This document shows, in pieces, positions 16,517 to 26,227 of a stretch of 44,134 nucleotides of DNA (positions are counted from its first letter, which is position 1; the number at the start of each line of letters is the position of its first letter). Below the pieces are notes generated by a model. It did no database searches and had not been told where the DNA came from. It saw only the letters and a list, made by a program, of their open reading frames with translations. Location: the NCBI GenBank assembly GCA_016763755.1, contig JAESTD010000123.1, positions 1 through 44,134 of the forward strand, read 5' to 3'. This stretch comes from Mucilaginibacter sp. (GTDB taxonomy: Bacteria; Bacteroidota; Bacteroidia; Sphingobacteriales; Sphingobacteriaceae). A program made the translations under genes and the position numbers.

Positions 16517-18178
16517 ATGAAAATTCAAACAAAATATTTTTTACTACTTGGCTTAGCGCTATTACCATTTGCATCTTACGCCCAGCTTGGCGTTGCTAAA
16601 GAGACTTTTACCCGTGCGGATAGCCTGCGCGGTAACCTTACACCGTTGCGTACCTGTTACGATATTAATTACTACCACCTTGATGTGAAGTTTGATATCG
16701 ATAACAAATTCATCAGCGGTAGCAATCTGTTTAAATTCACAGCCACGCAGGATTTTACCAAACTGCAATTCGACCTATTCTCAAACCTGAAGGTAGAGAG
16801 AGTGGTTTACAAAGGCAAAGACCTTCCTTTTACCCGCGAGTTTAATGCCGTATTTGTGACTTTCCCTCAGGCTATTAAAAATGGCAGCAAGGATGAGTTT
16901 ACGGTATTATATTCGGGTAACCCAACCATTGCCAAACGTGCACCTTGGGATGGTGGCGTGGAGTACAATGTAGACTCGCTTGGGCATAAGTGGGTATCTA
17001 CTGCCTGCCAGGGCATGGGTGCCAGTGTTTGGTGGCCAAACAAGGACCACCAGGCCGATGAGGTGGATAGCGCACTGATCAGTATCAGCGTACCCAACGG
17101 ACTGAAAGACATAAGTAACGGTCGCCTGCGTAAGGTTACCAAACTGAAGGATGGCTACACTAAATTTGACTGGTTTGTGGGCAGTCCAATCAATAACTAT
17201 GATATTGAAGCCAACATAGGCGACTACGCTCACTACAGCGAAACCTACCAGGGCGAAGCAGGGAAACTGACCCTTGATTTTTGGCCGTTAAGCTATAACC
17301 TTGAGAAAGCTAAAAAGCAATGGGGAGCCAATGTTAAACCGATGTTGAAAGCCTTTGAACACTGGTTTGGCCCATATCCATTCTATAAAGATGGCTACAA
17401 ACTGGTAGAGACCCATCACTTGGGTATGGAGCACCAAAGCGGTGTGGCTTACGGCAACAAATACCAAAACGGTTACCTCGGCCGCGATTTATCCGGCACC
17501 GGCTGGGGGCTTAAATGGGATTTTATTGTTGTACACGAAAGTGGCCACGAATGGTTTGGCAACAACATTACTTCTAAAGACCTTGCCGATATGTGGATCC
17601 ACGAGAGTTTTACCAACTACAGCGAATCATTATTTATTGAAGATAACTGGGGCAAGCAAGCAGGGCAGGAATATGTACATGGCAACCGTTTAGGCATACA
17701 GAACGATCAGCCGATAATTGGCCCTTATAATGTAAACAAAGAAGGATCGGGCGATATGTACCAGAAAGGCGGCGTACTGCTGAATATGATCCGCACTATT
17801 ATTAATGATGATGAAAAATGGCGCAGCATCCTTCGCGGGCTAAACAAAACCTTCTATCATCAAACGGTTACCTATGAGGATATTGTCGGATATATCAATA
17901 AAGAAAGTGGTAAGGATCTGACACCCGTTTTTGATCAATACATAAAACATACCATCCTGCCAACGCTGGAGTTTACTACCGTAAAAGGCCAGTTATTGTG
18001 CAAATGGATCTCAGATGTACATAACTTTAACATGCCGGTACGTATCCGCGTAAAAGACGGCGAGTACCAATTCATTAACCCAACTACCCGTTTTACACCC
18101 GTAAACATACAAGGCGCAACCAAAGACAACATCGAGGTTGACCTGTTTAATTACTACATCGGTGTGTTGAATGATTGA
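16517..18178 (+). CDS. Secreted M1-family metallopeptidase
   Basis: The protein begins with a signal peptide (MKIQTKYFLLLGLALLPFASYA). It has an M1 N-terminal beta domain, then the zinc site HESGH at 340-344 with the third ligand Glu363 in WIHESFTNY, the HExxH-x18-E arrangement. The usual GAMEN-like substrate motif reads GMEHQSGVAYGN. At 553 residues it lacks the large C-terminal helical domain of aminopeptidase N, like many short Bacteroidota M1 enzymes. It probably trims peptides in the periplasm or outside the cell. It is the last gene of the group that starts at 13975 and is followed by a strong terminator. Confidence 0.93.
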   Translation: MKIQTKYFLLLGLALLPFASYAQLGVAKETFTRADSLRGNLTPLRTCYDINYYHLDVKFDIDNKFISGSNLFKFTATQDFTKLQFDLFSNLKVERVVYKGKDLPFTREFNAVFVTFPQAIKNGSKDEFTVLYSGNPTIAKRAPWDGGVEYNVDSLGHKWVSTACQGMGASVWWPNKDHQADEVDSALISISVPNGLKDISNGRLRKVTKLKDGYTKFDWFVGSPINNYDIEANIGDYAHYSETYQGEAGKLTLDFWPLSYNLEKAKKQWGANVKPMLKAFEHWFGPYPFYKDGYKLVETHHLGMEHQSGVAYGNKYQNGYLGRDLSGTGWGLKWDFIVVHESGHEWFGNNITSKDLADMWIHESFTNYSESLFIEDNWGKQAGQEYVHGNRLGIQNDQPIIGPYNVNKEGSGDMYQKGGVLLNMIRTIINDDEKWRSILRGLNKTFYHQTVTYEDIVGYINKESGKDLTPVFDQYIKHTILPTLEFTTVKGQLLCKWISDVHNFNMPVRIRVKDGEYQFINPTTRFTPVNIQGATKDNIEVDLFNYYIGVLND

Positions 18179-18203
18179 GCTTTAAGTAAACAAATTTTAT
18201 TGC

Positions 18204-18253
18204 ATACAACGCGAAGCGATTGCTTGTTTAAAAACAATCGCTTCGCGTTGTAT
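18204..18253. terminator. Bidirectional terminator between the M1 peptidase and cytochrome b5 genes
   Basis: The perfect 19-base arms ATACAACGCGAAGCGATTG (18204-18222) and its complement (18235-18253) have an A/T-rich loop and tails. They lie between convergent genes. Confidence 0.85.
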
Positions 18254-18270
18254 TTAATAACAAATACCAA

Positions 18271-18507
18271 TCAGGATAATTTACCTACTGCCAAAAACTT
18301 CTCGAAAACTGTTTCGGTGTGCGGTGCATCAGCCAGTTCATCGGTAAGATCCTGGCCGGCCCAGTGTTCGTAATGTTTACCATTGCGCCAAAGCCGGCTA
18401 TCGGTAACATCGTAGATAATACCTTTATAAGCTACCCATATCTGTGGCTTATCCTGCCCGTTCCTTAGGGCAAGCTGCGAGCGGGTGTAGATGGGCAGTT
18501 CTGTCAT
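18271..18507 (-). CDS. Cytochrome b5-like heme-binding protein
   Basis: The 78-residue protein matches a minimal cytochrome b5 domain. YTRSQLALRNGQDKPQIWVAYKG is the first part, then IYDVTDSRLW, with probable heme ligands His in GKHYEHWAG and His in DAPHTETVFEKF. The animal-type HPGG motif is absent, as in many short bacterial members. There is no signal peptide. Its start overlaps the stop of the lycopene cyclase gene as ATGA, so the two are translationally coupled. An electron-transfer role for a carotenoid enzyme, perhaps the di-iron hydroxylase CrtZ, is an inference from this context. Confidence 0.82.
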   Translation of the reverse strand: MTELPIYTRSQLALRNGQDKPQIWVAYKGIIYDVTDSRLWRNGKHYEHWAGQDLTDELADAPHTETVFEKFLAVGKLS

Positions 18508-19181
18508 AAGGCAATTTTCCGTCGTTTTTTGAAATGTTCAAAAAAGGCGATATTCATCAACAGCAAAGCCATGCTGTAAAAATGATCTTCAAAGGGTATA
18601 GTGGTTATCCTGATACCCATGTTCTGATCATTGTTATACAATACAACGGGTATCGAGGTAAGTAATCCATTCACGATATAAAACGGTATTAGCGACACAA
18701 AATAAGTCAGGTAAAATCGCGATAGCCAACCCTTCTTCAAAGTAAAAAATAACACAATTGGCAGTAAAGCGAAAGTAACCACAGTGTACAGCCTTTCGTG
18801 ATAGATAACAGATAAAACCAGCGAGAGCATGATCAAGGCTATTGATAAGTTTCGGGCCATCATACGTGGCAATTGCCATTTTACATAGTAATTTAAACAG
18901 GCGTAGATAAAAATACAGGCAAATGGCACCGTCAAAAAGAACAGGATTTCTTCTAAGGGTAGGCCGAAAAACTTCAGCCCGATAATGTGATCGGCACTAA
19001 ACGACCATACACCATATATGGTAAACATCACATCCCAAAAAAGGAAAACCAACCCGGTTATGGCCATCCCCGGCCAAATGAAACGCCAGGTTTTGGCAAA
19101 AGCTACCCGCTTATCAAAAGACAACATCACCGGGAAAAAGATGGTGAGTACATTGATGATAAAATAGGTGTAATGCTTCAC
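18504..19181 (-). CDS. crtY: Lycopene cyclase, fused CrtYc/CrtYd type
   Basis: The 225-residue membrane protein contains two copies of the small lycopene-cyclase domain used as CrtYc and CrtYd in actinobacteria. The first copy has GLPLEEILFF (PLEE at 75-78). The second ends with IPFEDHFYS (195-199). About seven hydrophobic segments are seen. It would cyclise lycopene to beta-carotene. It starts with GTG, which shares one base with the stop of the upstream unknown gene, and its own stop overlaps the cytochrome b5 start. These overlaps show a tightly coupled operon. The symbol is given for function; the type is unrelated to the FAD-dependent CrtY. Confidence 0.88.
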   Translation of the reverse strand: MKHYTYFIINVLTIFFPVMLSFDKRVAFAKTWRFIWPGMAITGLVFLFWDVMFTIYGVWSFSADHIIGLKFFGLPLEEILFFLTVPFACIFIYACLNYYVKWQLPRMMARNLSIALIMLSLVLSVIYHERLYTVVTFALLPIVLFFTLKKGWLSRFYLTYFVSLIPFYIVNGLLTSIPVVLYNNDQNMGIRITTIPFEDHFYSMALLLMNIAFFEHFKKRRKIAL

Positions 19182-19756
19182 TATAATGCTGCTAAGTTTT
19201 CTTTAAGATTGGTACTCTCGGCGGGCGTGCAGCGTTTAGAATCGAGCAGGAAGTTGATAATGGTTTTAACCAATGCCTTATCAGCCGATGAATAAAATTT
19301 GCGGTCAATCTGTTTGATCATCTCTTCCCTATCGGCAATTAAATTTATATTGTATCCTAAAAACTTAGGTACGTTGTGCTCGATAGAAAATCGCATAAAA
19401 CGGATCTCAATATTATGCGGATCATGCGTAACTGCATTTTTAAATGTCTTTTCGCTATCATTAAGATACTTCACCTTAAAGTATGGGTTCCAGGCATGTT
19501 TGGCCTTTAGCGCCTCAAGAGTTCCCATGTAAGCATTCAATAATGCTGATCTTTCTTTCACATCAGACAGGTGCGAATAAAGCGAGTCGGTAGTTTTCTT
19601 GCTGTCTAAGGCAGTGACTAACAGCTTGCGGATCTTATGCAGATCGGCTTCGGCAATGTTATCATAGGTGAATGCTGATGTAGTGAAGAACATGGTTACA
19701 GCCAAAGCATACACCCTTAGCCATACTTTACGAGGGATAATAAAAGCGGCGGTCAT
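19181..19756 (-). CDS. Unknown protein within the carotenoid operon
   Basis: I do not recognise a characterised family for this 191-residue protein. The N-terminus (about residues 9-28, VWLRVYALAVTMFFTTSAF) is a signal peptide or membrane anchor. The rest is mainly helical and charged, with a segment FKNAVTHDPHNIEIRFMRFS that resembles a TPR-like helix pair. The C-terminus (LVKTIINFLLDSKRCTPAES) is also helical. It lies between crtB, 9 bases upstream, and crtY, with a one-base overlap, so it is co-expressed with carotenoid synthesis. A scaffold or export function in the periplasm is conceivable but unsupported. Confidence 0.8.
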   Translation of the reverse strand: MTAAFIIPRKVWLRVYALAVTMFFTTSAFTYDNIAEADLHKIRKLLVTALDSKKTTDSLYSHLSDVKERSALLNAYMGTLEALKAKHAWNPYFKVKYLNDSEKTFKNAVTHDPHNIEIRFMRFSIEHNVPKFLGYNINLIADREEMIKQIDRKFYSSADKALVKTIINFLLDSKRCTPAESTNLKENLAAL

Positions 19757-19765
19757 GGTAATTGG

Positions 19766-20599
19766 TTAAATAAAATTGAGTTTCCGGTGCAGGCGGGCTT
19801 TTAGATACAGGCCCAGTTTCTGCGTATCAGAAACCCTGATACGTTTGTCAATTATTTTACAAGCCGAAGTTGCACTTATTTTTTTAAAAAGCTGCAGATA
19901 GTAAACATAGGCCACATAAACACCTAAGCGGCTGCCTTTTGGCAATTGCTTAATACCTTCCAACGCGTCATCAAAATCCTTTCTTATATCTGCCTCAATC
20001 AGCTTTTTATCCTCTTCGGTAAAGTTCGTAAAATCCACCTCCGGGAAATAAGTACGACCGCGGTCTTCATAGTCAGACTTAATATCGCGCAAAAAGTTTA
20101 TTTTTTGAAAAGCTGAACCTAAACTTCGTGCCTTAGGTACCAAACGTTCGTATAACTTAGGGTCGTTCTCGCAGAAAATCCGCAGGCACATTAAACCAAC
20201 CACCTCTGCTGAGCCGTAGATATAGTTTTTATAGCCGTCATCGTTATAAGCTGTCTTATCAAGATCCATGCGCATTGAACGCAGGAAAGCTTCGATCAAA
20301 TCTTTTTCGATACCGTATTGATTGACAACCTGCTGAAAGGATTGCAGCACCGGATTGGTACTTATGCCACGGTGAATGGCTTTAAAAGTTTCTGACTGGA
20401 AATCATCTATCAGTTCGCGCTGGTTGTGGTCGTAGAAGGTATCAACAATCTCATCTGCGTAGCGCACAAAGCCATAGATAGCATAAACCGGGTAACGGAA
20501 CCGTTTGTCGAACGCGCGGATTCCGGTACTAAACGATGTGCTGTACTTTTGGGTTATAACTTTGCTGCATTCAAAACAGGTTTCGTCGAAGAGGTTCAT
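19766..20599 (-). CDS. crtB: Phytoene synthase
   Basis: CrtB joins two geranylgeranyl-PP molecules into phytoene, the first carotenoid step. The 277-residue protein has the two aspartate-rich metal sites, YADEIVD and LRDIKSDYEDRGRTYFP. The first helix (SFSTGIRAFDKRFRYPVYA) is also typical. The ATG at 20599 (MNLFDETCFECSKVI) is selected; the open frame extends to 20731, but that part overlaps the divergent crtI and is not family-like. The gene leads a minus-strand operon with an unknown gene, crtY and cytochrome b5. A TACATTTG box lies a few bases before the ATG. Confidence 0.95.
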   Translation of the reverse strand: MNLFDETCFECSKVITQKYSTSFSTGIRAFDKRFRYPVYAIYGFVRYADEIVDTFYDHNQRELIDDFQSETFKAIHRGISTNPVLQSFQQVVNQYGIEKDLIEAFLRSMRMDLDKTAYNDDGYKNYIYGSAEVVGLMCLRIFCENDPKLYERLVPKARSLGSAFQKINFLRDIKSDYEDRGRTYFPEVDFTNFTEEDKKLIEADIRKDFDDALEGIKQLPKGSRLGVYVAYVYYLQLFKKISATSACKIIDKRIRVSDTQKLGLYLKARLHRKLNFI

Positions 20600-20603
20600 T
20601 ACC

Positions 20604-20611
20604 CAAATGTA
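20604..20611 (-). promoter_or_regulatory. Possible -7 box of crtB, very close to the start codon
   Basis: The minus strand reads TACATTTG, a match to TAnnTTTG, only four bases before the crtB ATG. If used, the transcript would be nearly leaderless. No TTTG -33 box is found at the right distance, so support is weak. The 71-base crtB-crtI gap must hold the start signals of both genes. Confidence 0.3.
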
Positions 20612-20670
20612 CAAAATGAAAGGTGGATTGTTTTTCAGCGGCTTAAAGGGAATTGTTAAATTGTGGCCGA

Positions 20671-22152
20671 ATGAGTAAAAAAGAACGCGTAGTTGTAATA
20701 GGGGCCGGTTTTGCAGGGCTGGCATCGGCATGTGTATTAGCGAAAGAAGGCTATAAAGTAACCGTACTGGAAAAGAACGACCAGCCCGGCGGCCGTGCCC
20801 GCGTTTGGGAAAAGGACGGCTTCACCTTTGATATGGGCCCAAGCTGGTACTGGATGCCCGACGTATTCGAGAATTTCTTTGCGCTGTTTGGCAAAAAGGC
20901 AAGCGACTTTTATGAGCTGAAACGCCTCGACCCCGGCTATCGCATTTATTACGGTAAGAATGAGGTGATGGATGTACCTGCCGACATGCAGCAACTTGAA
21001 AAGCTTTTTGAGGAAACAGAACCCGGCAGCAGCAAGGGTTTGGGTAAATTTCTTGAGCAGGCCGAATACAAATATCGCGTAAGCATGAGCGATTATGTGT
21101 TCCGTCCCTCACATTCCATTACCGAGTTTATAGACTGGCAACTCATCCGCAAAAGTATGAGCATGCAACTGCTTACCAGCATGAGCAGCCATGTGCGCAA
21201 ATACTTTAAAAACCCCAAGCTGATAAAAATGCTGGAGTTCCCGGTGCTGTTCCTCGGTGCTACACCTAAAGACACCCCCGCCATGTACAGCATGATGAAT
21301 TATGCCGACCTGGCGCTTGGCACCTGGTACCCCATGGGCGGGATGAATGAGATAGTGAAAGCGATAGTGAATATTGCTGAAGAGTTGGGTGTAGATATTA
21401 AACTCAACACAGAAGTTACCTGACTGGAAGTAGCCAATGGAAAGGTAACCAGCATCCAAACCAACAACGGAGCTTATGAGGCAGATATGGTGATCTCCGG
21501 CGCTGATTATGAGCATACCGATCAGCATCTGTTACCTAAAGCCGCCCACAACTATTCTGAAAAATATTGGGATACCCGCACCATGTCGCCCTCGAGTTTG
21601 CTGTTCTACATTGGCACCAATAAAAAGGTGGAAGGAATAGAGCATCACAACCTGTTTTTTGATGAGGATTTTGACCGACATGCTACTGAGATTTACAAGC
21701 AACCTCAATGGCCAAGCGAACCACTGTTCTACGTTTGCTGCTCATCCAAAACCGACCCGGCCTGCGCTCTTGAAGGCGGAGAGAACCTGTTCTTCCTGAT
21801 GCCGATAGCCCCCAATCTTAAAGATGATGAAGCTACCCGCGAGCGTTATTTTGAAGTATTGATGGATAGGTTTGAACATATCACAGGCCAAAGCATCCGC
21901 AACAATATCGTAGTAAAACGAAGCTATGCCTTAGATGACTTTAAAGCCGATTATCACTCGTTTAAGGGAAACGCCTACGGTTTGGCCAACACCCTTGCTC
22001 AAACCGCCTTTTTTAAACCGGCCATGCGGGCTAAGCACGTTAAAAACCTGTTGCATACTGGCCAGCTAACAGTGCCGGGGCCGGGTGTGCCGCCGGCGTT
22101 GATATCGGGGCAGATTGCGGCGAAAGAAGCGATGAAAATGATGGGGGTGTAA
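20671..22152 (+). pseudogene. crtI: Phytoene desaturase with an in-frame TGA stop
   Basis: CrtI desaturates phytoene to lycopene using FAD. The frame codes for about 493 residues, normal for the family. It starts with the dinucleotide fold VVVIGAGFAGLASACVLAKE and the GGRARVWEKDGFTFDMGPSW block. It ends with GPGVPPALISGQIAAKEAMK. Codon 251 (21421-21423) is TGA, between NTEVT and LEVANGKVTS, in a poorly conserved beta-strand linker. Both sides are in the same frame, so one substitution explains it. The ATG at 20671 is chosen over a TTG at 20653. As read, only a 250-residue half would be made, and carotenoid synthesis would stop at phytoene. Several lesions in the neighbouring dnaE make a local sequence error possible. 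Confidence 0.85.
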
Positions 22153-22160
22153 CGAATTAT

Positions 22161-22249
22161 GTCATTGCGAGGAGCGACAGCGACGTGGCAATCTCATCGC
22201 GTCTACACTCTGCATTCGAGGAGATTGCCGCGCTATCGCTCGCAATGAC
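22161..22249. repeat. Palindromic interspersed repeat, family A (copy at 22.2 kb)
   Basis: The repeat starts GTCATTGCGAGGAGCGACAG and ends GCTATCGCTCGCAATGAC. The interior (CTCTGCATTCGAGGAGATTG) resembles the other family A copies. It lies between the 3' ends of crtI and dnaE. Confidence 0.75.
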
Positions 22250-22260
22250 AAGGTGATAAA

Positions 22261-22297
22261 TATACAAAGCCACCCGATAATCGAGCGGCTTTGTATA
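22261..22297. terminator. Bidirectional terminator between crtI and dnaE
   Basis: The arms TATACAAAGCC (22261-22271) and GGCTTTGTATA (22287-22297) are perfect complements with further pairing inside. A/T-rich flanks lie on both sides of this convergent gap. Confidence 0.75.
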
Positions 22298-22323
22298 AAT
22301 TCATTTAATTCTTCAATTTCAGA

Positions 22324-25300
22324 CTACGCCAGCACCGCCCTCGTATTAGTCAAATTATAAATATCTTCCATCAGATCATCACTTGGACTAACGCGAAAGA
22401 GTTTTGAGAACAAGTCGACCTGCATGGCTTCCTCGCCATCCACTACCTTAAAGCGTAGCTGACAACTTTTGGCCGGGTACTTTTCGTTGTTCTGGTTAAT
22501 AACTTCTATCAGGTTATCCAGTAGCTGGTTATTTAACGCGCGCACATCCAGGCATACTGTTAATGATTTGGTGAGTTTATCGCGCATCTCTGATAGGAGA
22601 CTCATAGTGGTTACCCGCAAGTCCCAGTTATCTTATTGGCGGAATTTCTCCTCAATATTTCCCTTCACATGCAGAAAGTATCCCTCTACCATCATGTTTC
22701 GGAATTTCACGTAGTCGTCACCAAAAAAAGCAAACTCGTAAGAGTCATTGTAGTCTTCCAGTACGAACGCGCCGAACGGCTTACCCATTTTAGTGAATCT
22801 GTGCTGCACATTTGATACCAGGCCACCAATGTTGATCTCTCCTTTTTTACGCAAGTCGGCAAATTTGGCCATGGTTTCTTCACCGCCCTCTGCAGAGCGT
22901 GCTTTTTGTACTATTTTTAGCTCGGTGATGGTGGTGTTGCAATATTTGTCCAGTTCCAGTCGGTAATTATCCAATGGGTGCCCGGTGAGATAAATACCTA
23001 TCACATCTTTCTCGTACTTCAGCTTTTCTATCAGGCCCCACTCCTCGCACTCGGGCATAGTTGGCTCAGGGATGTATGATGCTACTGCGCCACCGAATAA
23101 TGATGCCTGAGAACTATTCTGTGTGTTCTGATAATCGTTTGCATATTTTATCAATCGCTCTACACCGGTAAGCAGACCATTCTCTGTTTTGGCAAAGAAC
23201 TGCGAACGCTTTAAACCGAACTCATCAAAAGCCCCGCCGTACACCAGGTTCTCGTAAGATTTTCGATTAACGTTACGCGTATTTGATCGCTGTGCAAAAT
23301 CATATACTGATTTGTAAGGCCCGTTCTCTATGCGCTCTTCGATAATACTTTCTACAGCCTTCTCACCCACGCCCTTCACACCTGCCAATCCAAAGCGGAT
23401 AACGCCCTTGGCATTGGCAGTGAACGACATATAACTCTCGTTAATATCGGGCCCTAAAACTTCAATACCCATTCGGCGACACTCTTCCATAAAGAAAGTG
23501 ATCTTCTCCATACTGTTCTGGTTGTTCAATACCGCTGCCATATACTCAGCCGGGTAATGTGCTTTCAGATAAGCAGTTTGGTAAGCCACAAAGGCGTAAC
23601 ACGTAGAGTGTGATTTATTGAACGCGTACTGTGCAAATGCTTTCCAGTCTGTCCATATCTTATTCAGTTTATCTTTAGGGTGGCCTTTAGCCATTGCCCC
23701 TTCCATAAACTGGGCTTCCATTTTATTAAGTACCTCGATTTGCTTCTTACCCATCGCCTTACGCAAAACGTCGGCATCACCTTTACTAAAGCCTGCCAGT
23801 TTCTGCGACAAAAGCATCACCTGCTCCTGGTACACGGTAATACCATAGGTTTCGCCCAGGTATTCTTCCATGTCGGGTAAGTCGAACACGATATCTTCCT
23901 GCCCGTGCTTACGTTTAATAAAGTTAGGGATGTACTCTATCGGACCCGGGCGGTAAAGGGCGTTCATGGCAATTAAGTCCTCAAACTTATCGGGCTTAAG
24001 GTCGCGCAGATACATTTGCATACCGTCACTTTCAAACTGGAAAGTACCATTGGTATCGCCACGCTGATAAAGTGCATAAGTGGTTTCATCATCCAGCGGG
24101 ATGTAATCGATATCAATCTCGCGCCCGTGGTTTTGTTTAATCAGTCGGAGCGCATCTTTGATGATGGAAGGGTTTTCAATCCCAAAAAGTCCATCTTGAT
24201 AACGCCCGCATCCTCAATTACACGACCATCATATTGAGTAACCAGCAGATCAGAGTCTTTGGCAGTTGCCACCGGAACGATGTCTGTCAAGTCATACGGC
24301 GCGATGATGATACCTGCGGCATGCACACCTGTGTTACGCACCGAGCCTTCCAGCTTTTCAGCCTCGCGAAGCACTATCCCTTTCAGGTCAGTAGATTTGT
24401 AGATCTCCTGCAACTCGGGCACCTGCTCAATAGCGGTTTTTAAGTTGATACCCAGGGTCTCTGGCACCAGCTTCTTCAACGCAGTTACATCACTTAGCGG
24501 CATATCCAACACGCGACCCACATCTTGTATACTGGTACGGGCAGCCATTGAACCGTAGGTGATGATCTGTGCTACCTGATTCTTACCATATTTATCAACC
24601 ACATAGTCAATAACCTTTTGGCGACCGGCATCGTCAAAGTCCGTATCAATATCGGGCATTGATTTACGGTCGGATTAAGGAAACGCTCAAACAGGAGATT
24701 ATATTTCAGTGGGTCTATGTTGGTGATACCTATACAATAGGCAACCACCGACCCCGCCGCCGAACCACGGCCTGGGCCAATAAATACCCCCATGTCGCGG
24801 CCCGCCCTGATGAAGTCGGCAACGATGAGGAAATACCCCGCAAATCCCATAGTACGGATAGTGAACAACTCAAAGTTGATACGTTCTTCCGCCTCGGGGC
24901 TGATGTCAATATAACGCTCTTTTGCACCTGTAAATGTTAAGTGCTTGAGGTATTCCCATTGGTTAAGGGTGTCGGCATCAGGCGTGCTTTCGCTGTGGAT
25001 CTTAAACTCGGGCGGGATAACGTAGTTGGGCAACAGGATGTCCCTTTTCAGTTTAAGGGTTTCCACTTTATCTACTATCTCGCCGGTGTTGTCTAATGAT
25101 TCAGGCACATCATGAAACAGTTGCCCCATCTCGGCCTGTGTTTTAAAATAAAACTGGTCATTAGGGAAACCGAATCGATAGCCTTTACCGCCTTCTTCGT
25201 CGGTAGCTATCGGGGTGCTTTGCATGTCGCCGGTGTTTACGCAAAGCAAAATATCGTGTGCGTTAGAGTCCTGCTGATCTACGTAATGCGAATCGTTTGA

Positions 25301-25912
25301 ACAGATAACTTTAACGCCGTATTTCTTGGCAAACTTTAGCAGGGTATTGTTGATGATCTCCTGCTCGTGGATCTCATGGCGCTGCAGCTCGATGTAATAA
25401 TCTTCGCCAAATAGATCCAGCCACCATTTAAATTCCTTTTCGGCAGCTTCTTCTCCATCGCGCAGGATGGCTTGCGGCACCGAGGCACCAATACAACAGG
25501 TAGTAGCAATAAGGCCCTTGTGATATTTTAATATCAGTTCCTTATCAATACGCGGCCACTTACTGTAAAGGCCTTCCATATAGCCCAATGAACATAACTT
25601 CACCAGGTTCTTATACCCTTCGGGATTTTTAGCCAGGAAAAGTTGGTGGTAACGTTTATCCTTTTTCTCCTTGGTGAACTGCTTTACATGGCGGTCATCA
25701 ACCACATAAAACTCGCAGCCTACTATGGGTTTTACATTGTGCTTACCCGCCTCGGCCACAAATTTGAACACACCAAACATGTTACCATGGTCGGTAATGG
25801 CAAGGGCCTTCATGCCATCAGCAGCAGCTTTTTTGTAGAGCTTGCTGATATCGGCAGCGCCATCAAGTAACGAGAATTGGGTGTGTACGTGTAAGTGCGA
25901 AAATTCGGGCAT
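22324..25912 (-). pseudogene. dnaE: DNA polymerase III alpha subunit with two frameshifts and one in-frame stop
   Basis: DnaE is the replicative polymerase subunit. The N-terminus ([20 protein letters not shown]) is its PHP domain, and the repaired frame would give about 1,196 residues, normal for Bacteroidota. Reading 5' to 3' on the minus strand there are three lesions. A base is missing at about 24670/24671, just before the catalytic PDIDTDFDD motif (FLNP should continue [11 protein letters not shown]). A base is missing at about 24168-24171, after the KMDFLGLKTL motif that carries the third catalytic Asp. A TAA lies at 22633-22635 after EEKFRQ, about 103 codons before the end. All remaining sequence is well conserved, so the lesions are recent or artefactual. 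No intein or programmed-frameshift signal is evident. Because DnaE is normally essential, sequence error is favoured unless another copy exists. Confidence 0.9.
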
Positions 25913-25935
25913 AACAACAAAATCCTTGGGGAATA

Positions 25936-25943
25936 CAAATTTA
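25936..25943 (-). promoter_or_regulatory. Likely -7 box of the dnaE promoter
   Basis: The minus strand reads TAAATTTG, a match to TAnnTTTG, about 23 bases upstream of the dnaE ATG. The -33 element is weak (GTTTT). Confidence 0.45.
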
Positions 25944-26011
25944 ACTAAACGCAGTTTTTAAAACGACACCCTGTGTTTAATATTACCAACAATTAACCTT
26001 AAATTGTGGAG

Positions 26012-26102
26012 AAGCCTCTCCCCAACCCCTCTCCGAGGGAGAGGGGCTTTAGAACTTTTCTTTTTAAGTCTCCCCTATCGGGGGAGATTTAGAGGGGGCT
26101 TA
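26012..26102. repeat. Palindromic repeat, family B-like (copy at 26 kb); rest of the dnaE-tamB gap
   Basis: An imperfect inverted repeat runs from AAGCCTCTCCCC to GGGGGCTT. Its right 35 bases are identical to those of the copy at 4241-4326, while the left halves differ. It fills part of the roughly 315-base gap between the divergent dnaE and tamB genes. Apart from it and the dnaE box, I see only AT-rich DNA (around 26110-26227) that should hold the tamB promoter, with no clear box. Confidence 0.75.
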
Positions 26103-26227
26103 AGAAAAGCCGTTTACAACTTGTATTAATTAGAAAACAATTAGTTTTTGTATATGTTAAACAGGCATCTGCGGGCATTAGCCCCAATTGGTTAAAACAT
26201 CAAGTTATTACCCTAACCTTTAAGAAT

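Noticed and set aside
21421..21423. TGA in crtI as selenocysteine or programmed read-through
   Set aside because: The position is in a poorly conserved linker, CrtI enzymes do not use selenocysteine, and no SECIS-like hairpin is apparent. Mutation or sequence error is simpler.
22324..25912. dnaE breaks as inteins, split genes or programmed frameshifts
   Set aside because: No intein sequence lies between the pieces, and each frameshift is repaired by one base. No slippery heptamer with a following structure was seen, and the third lesion is a plain stop.
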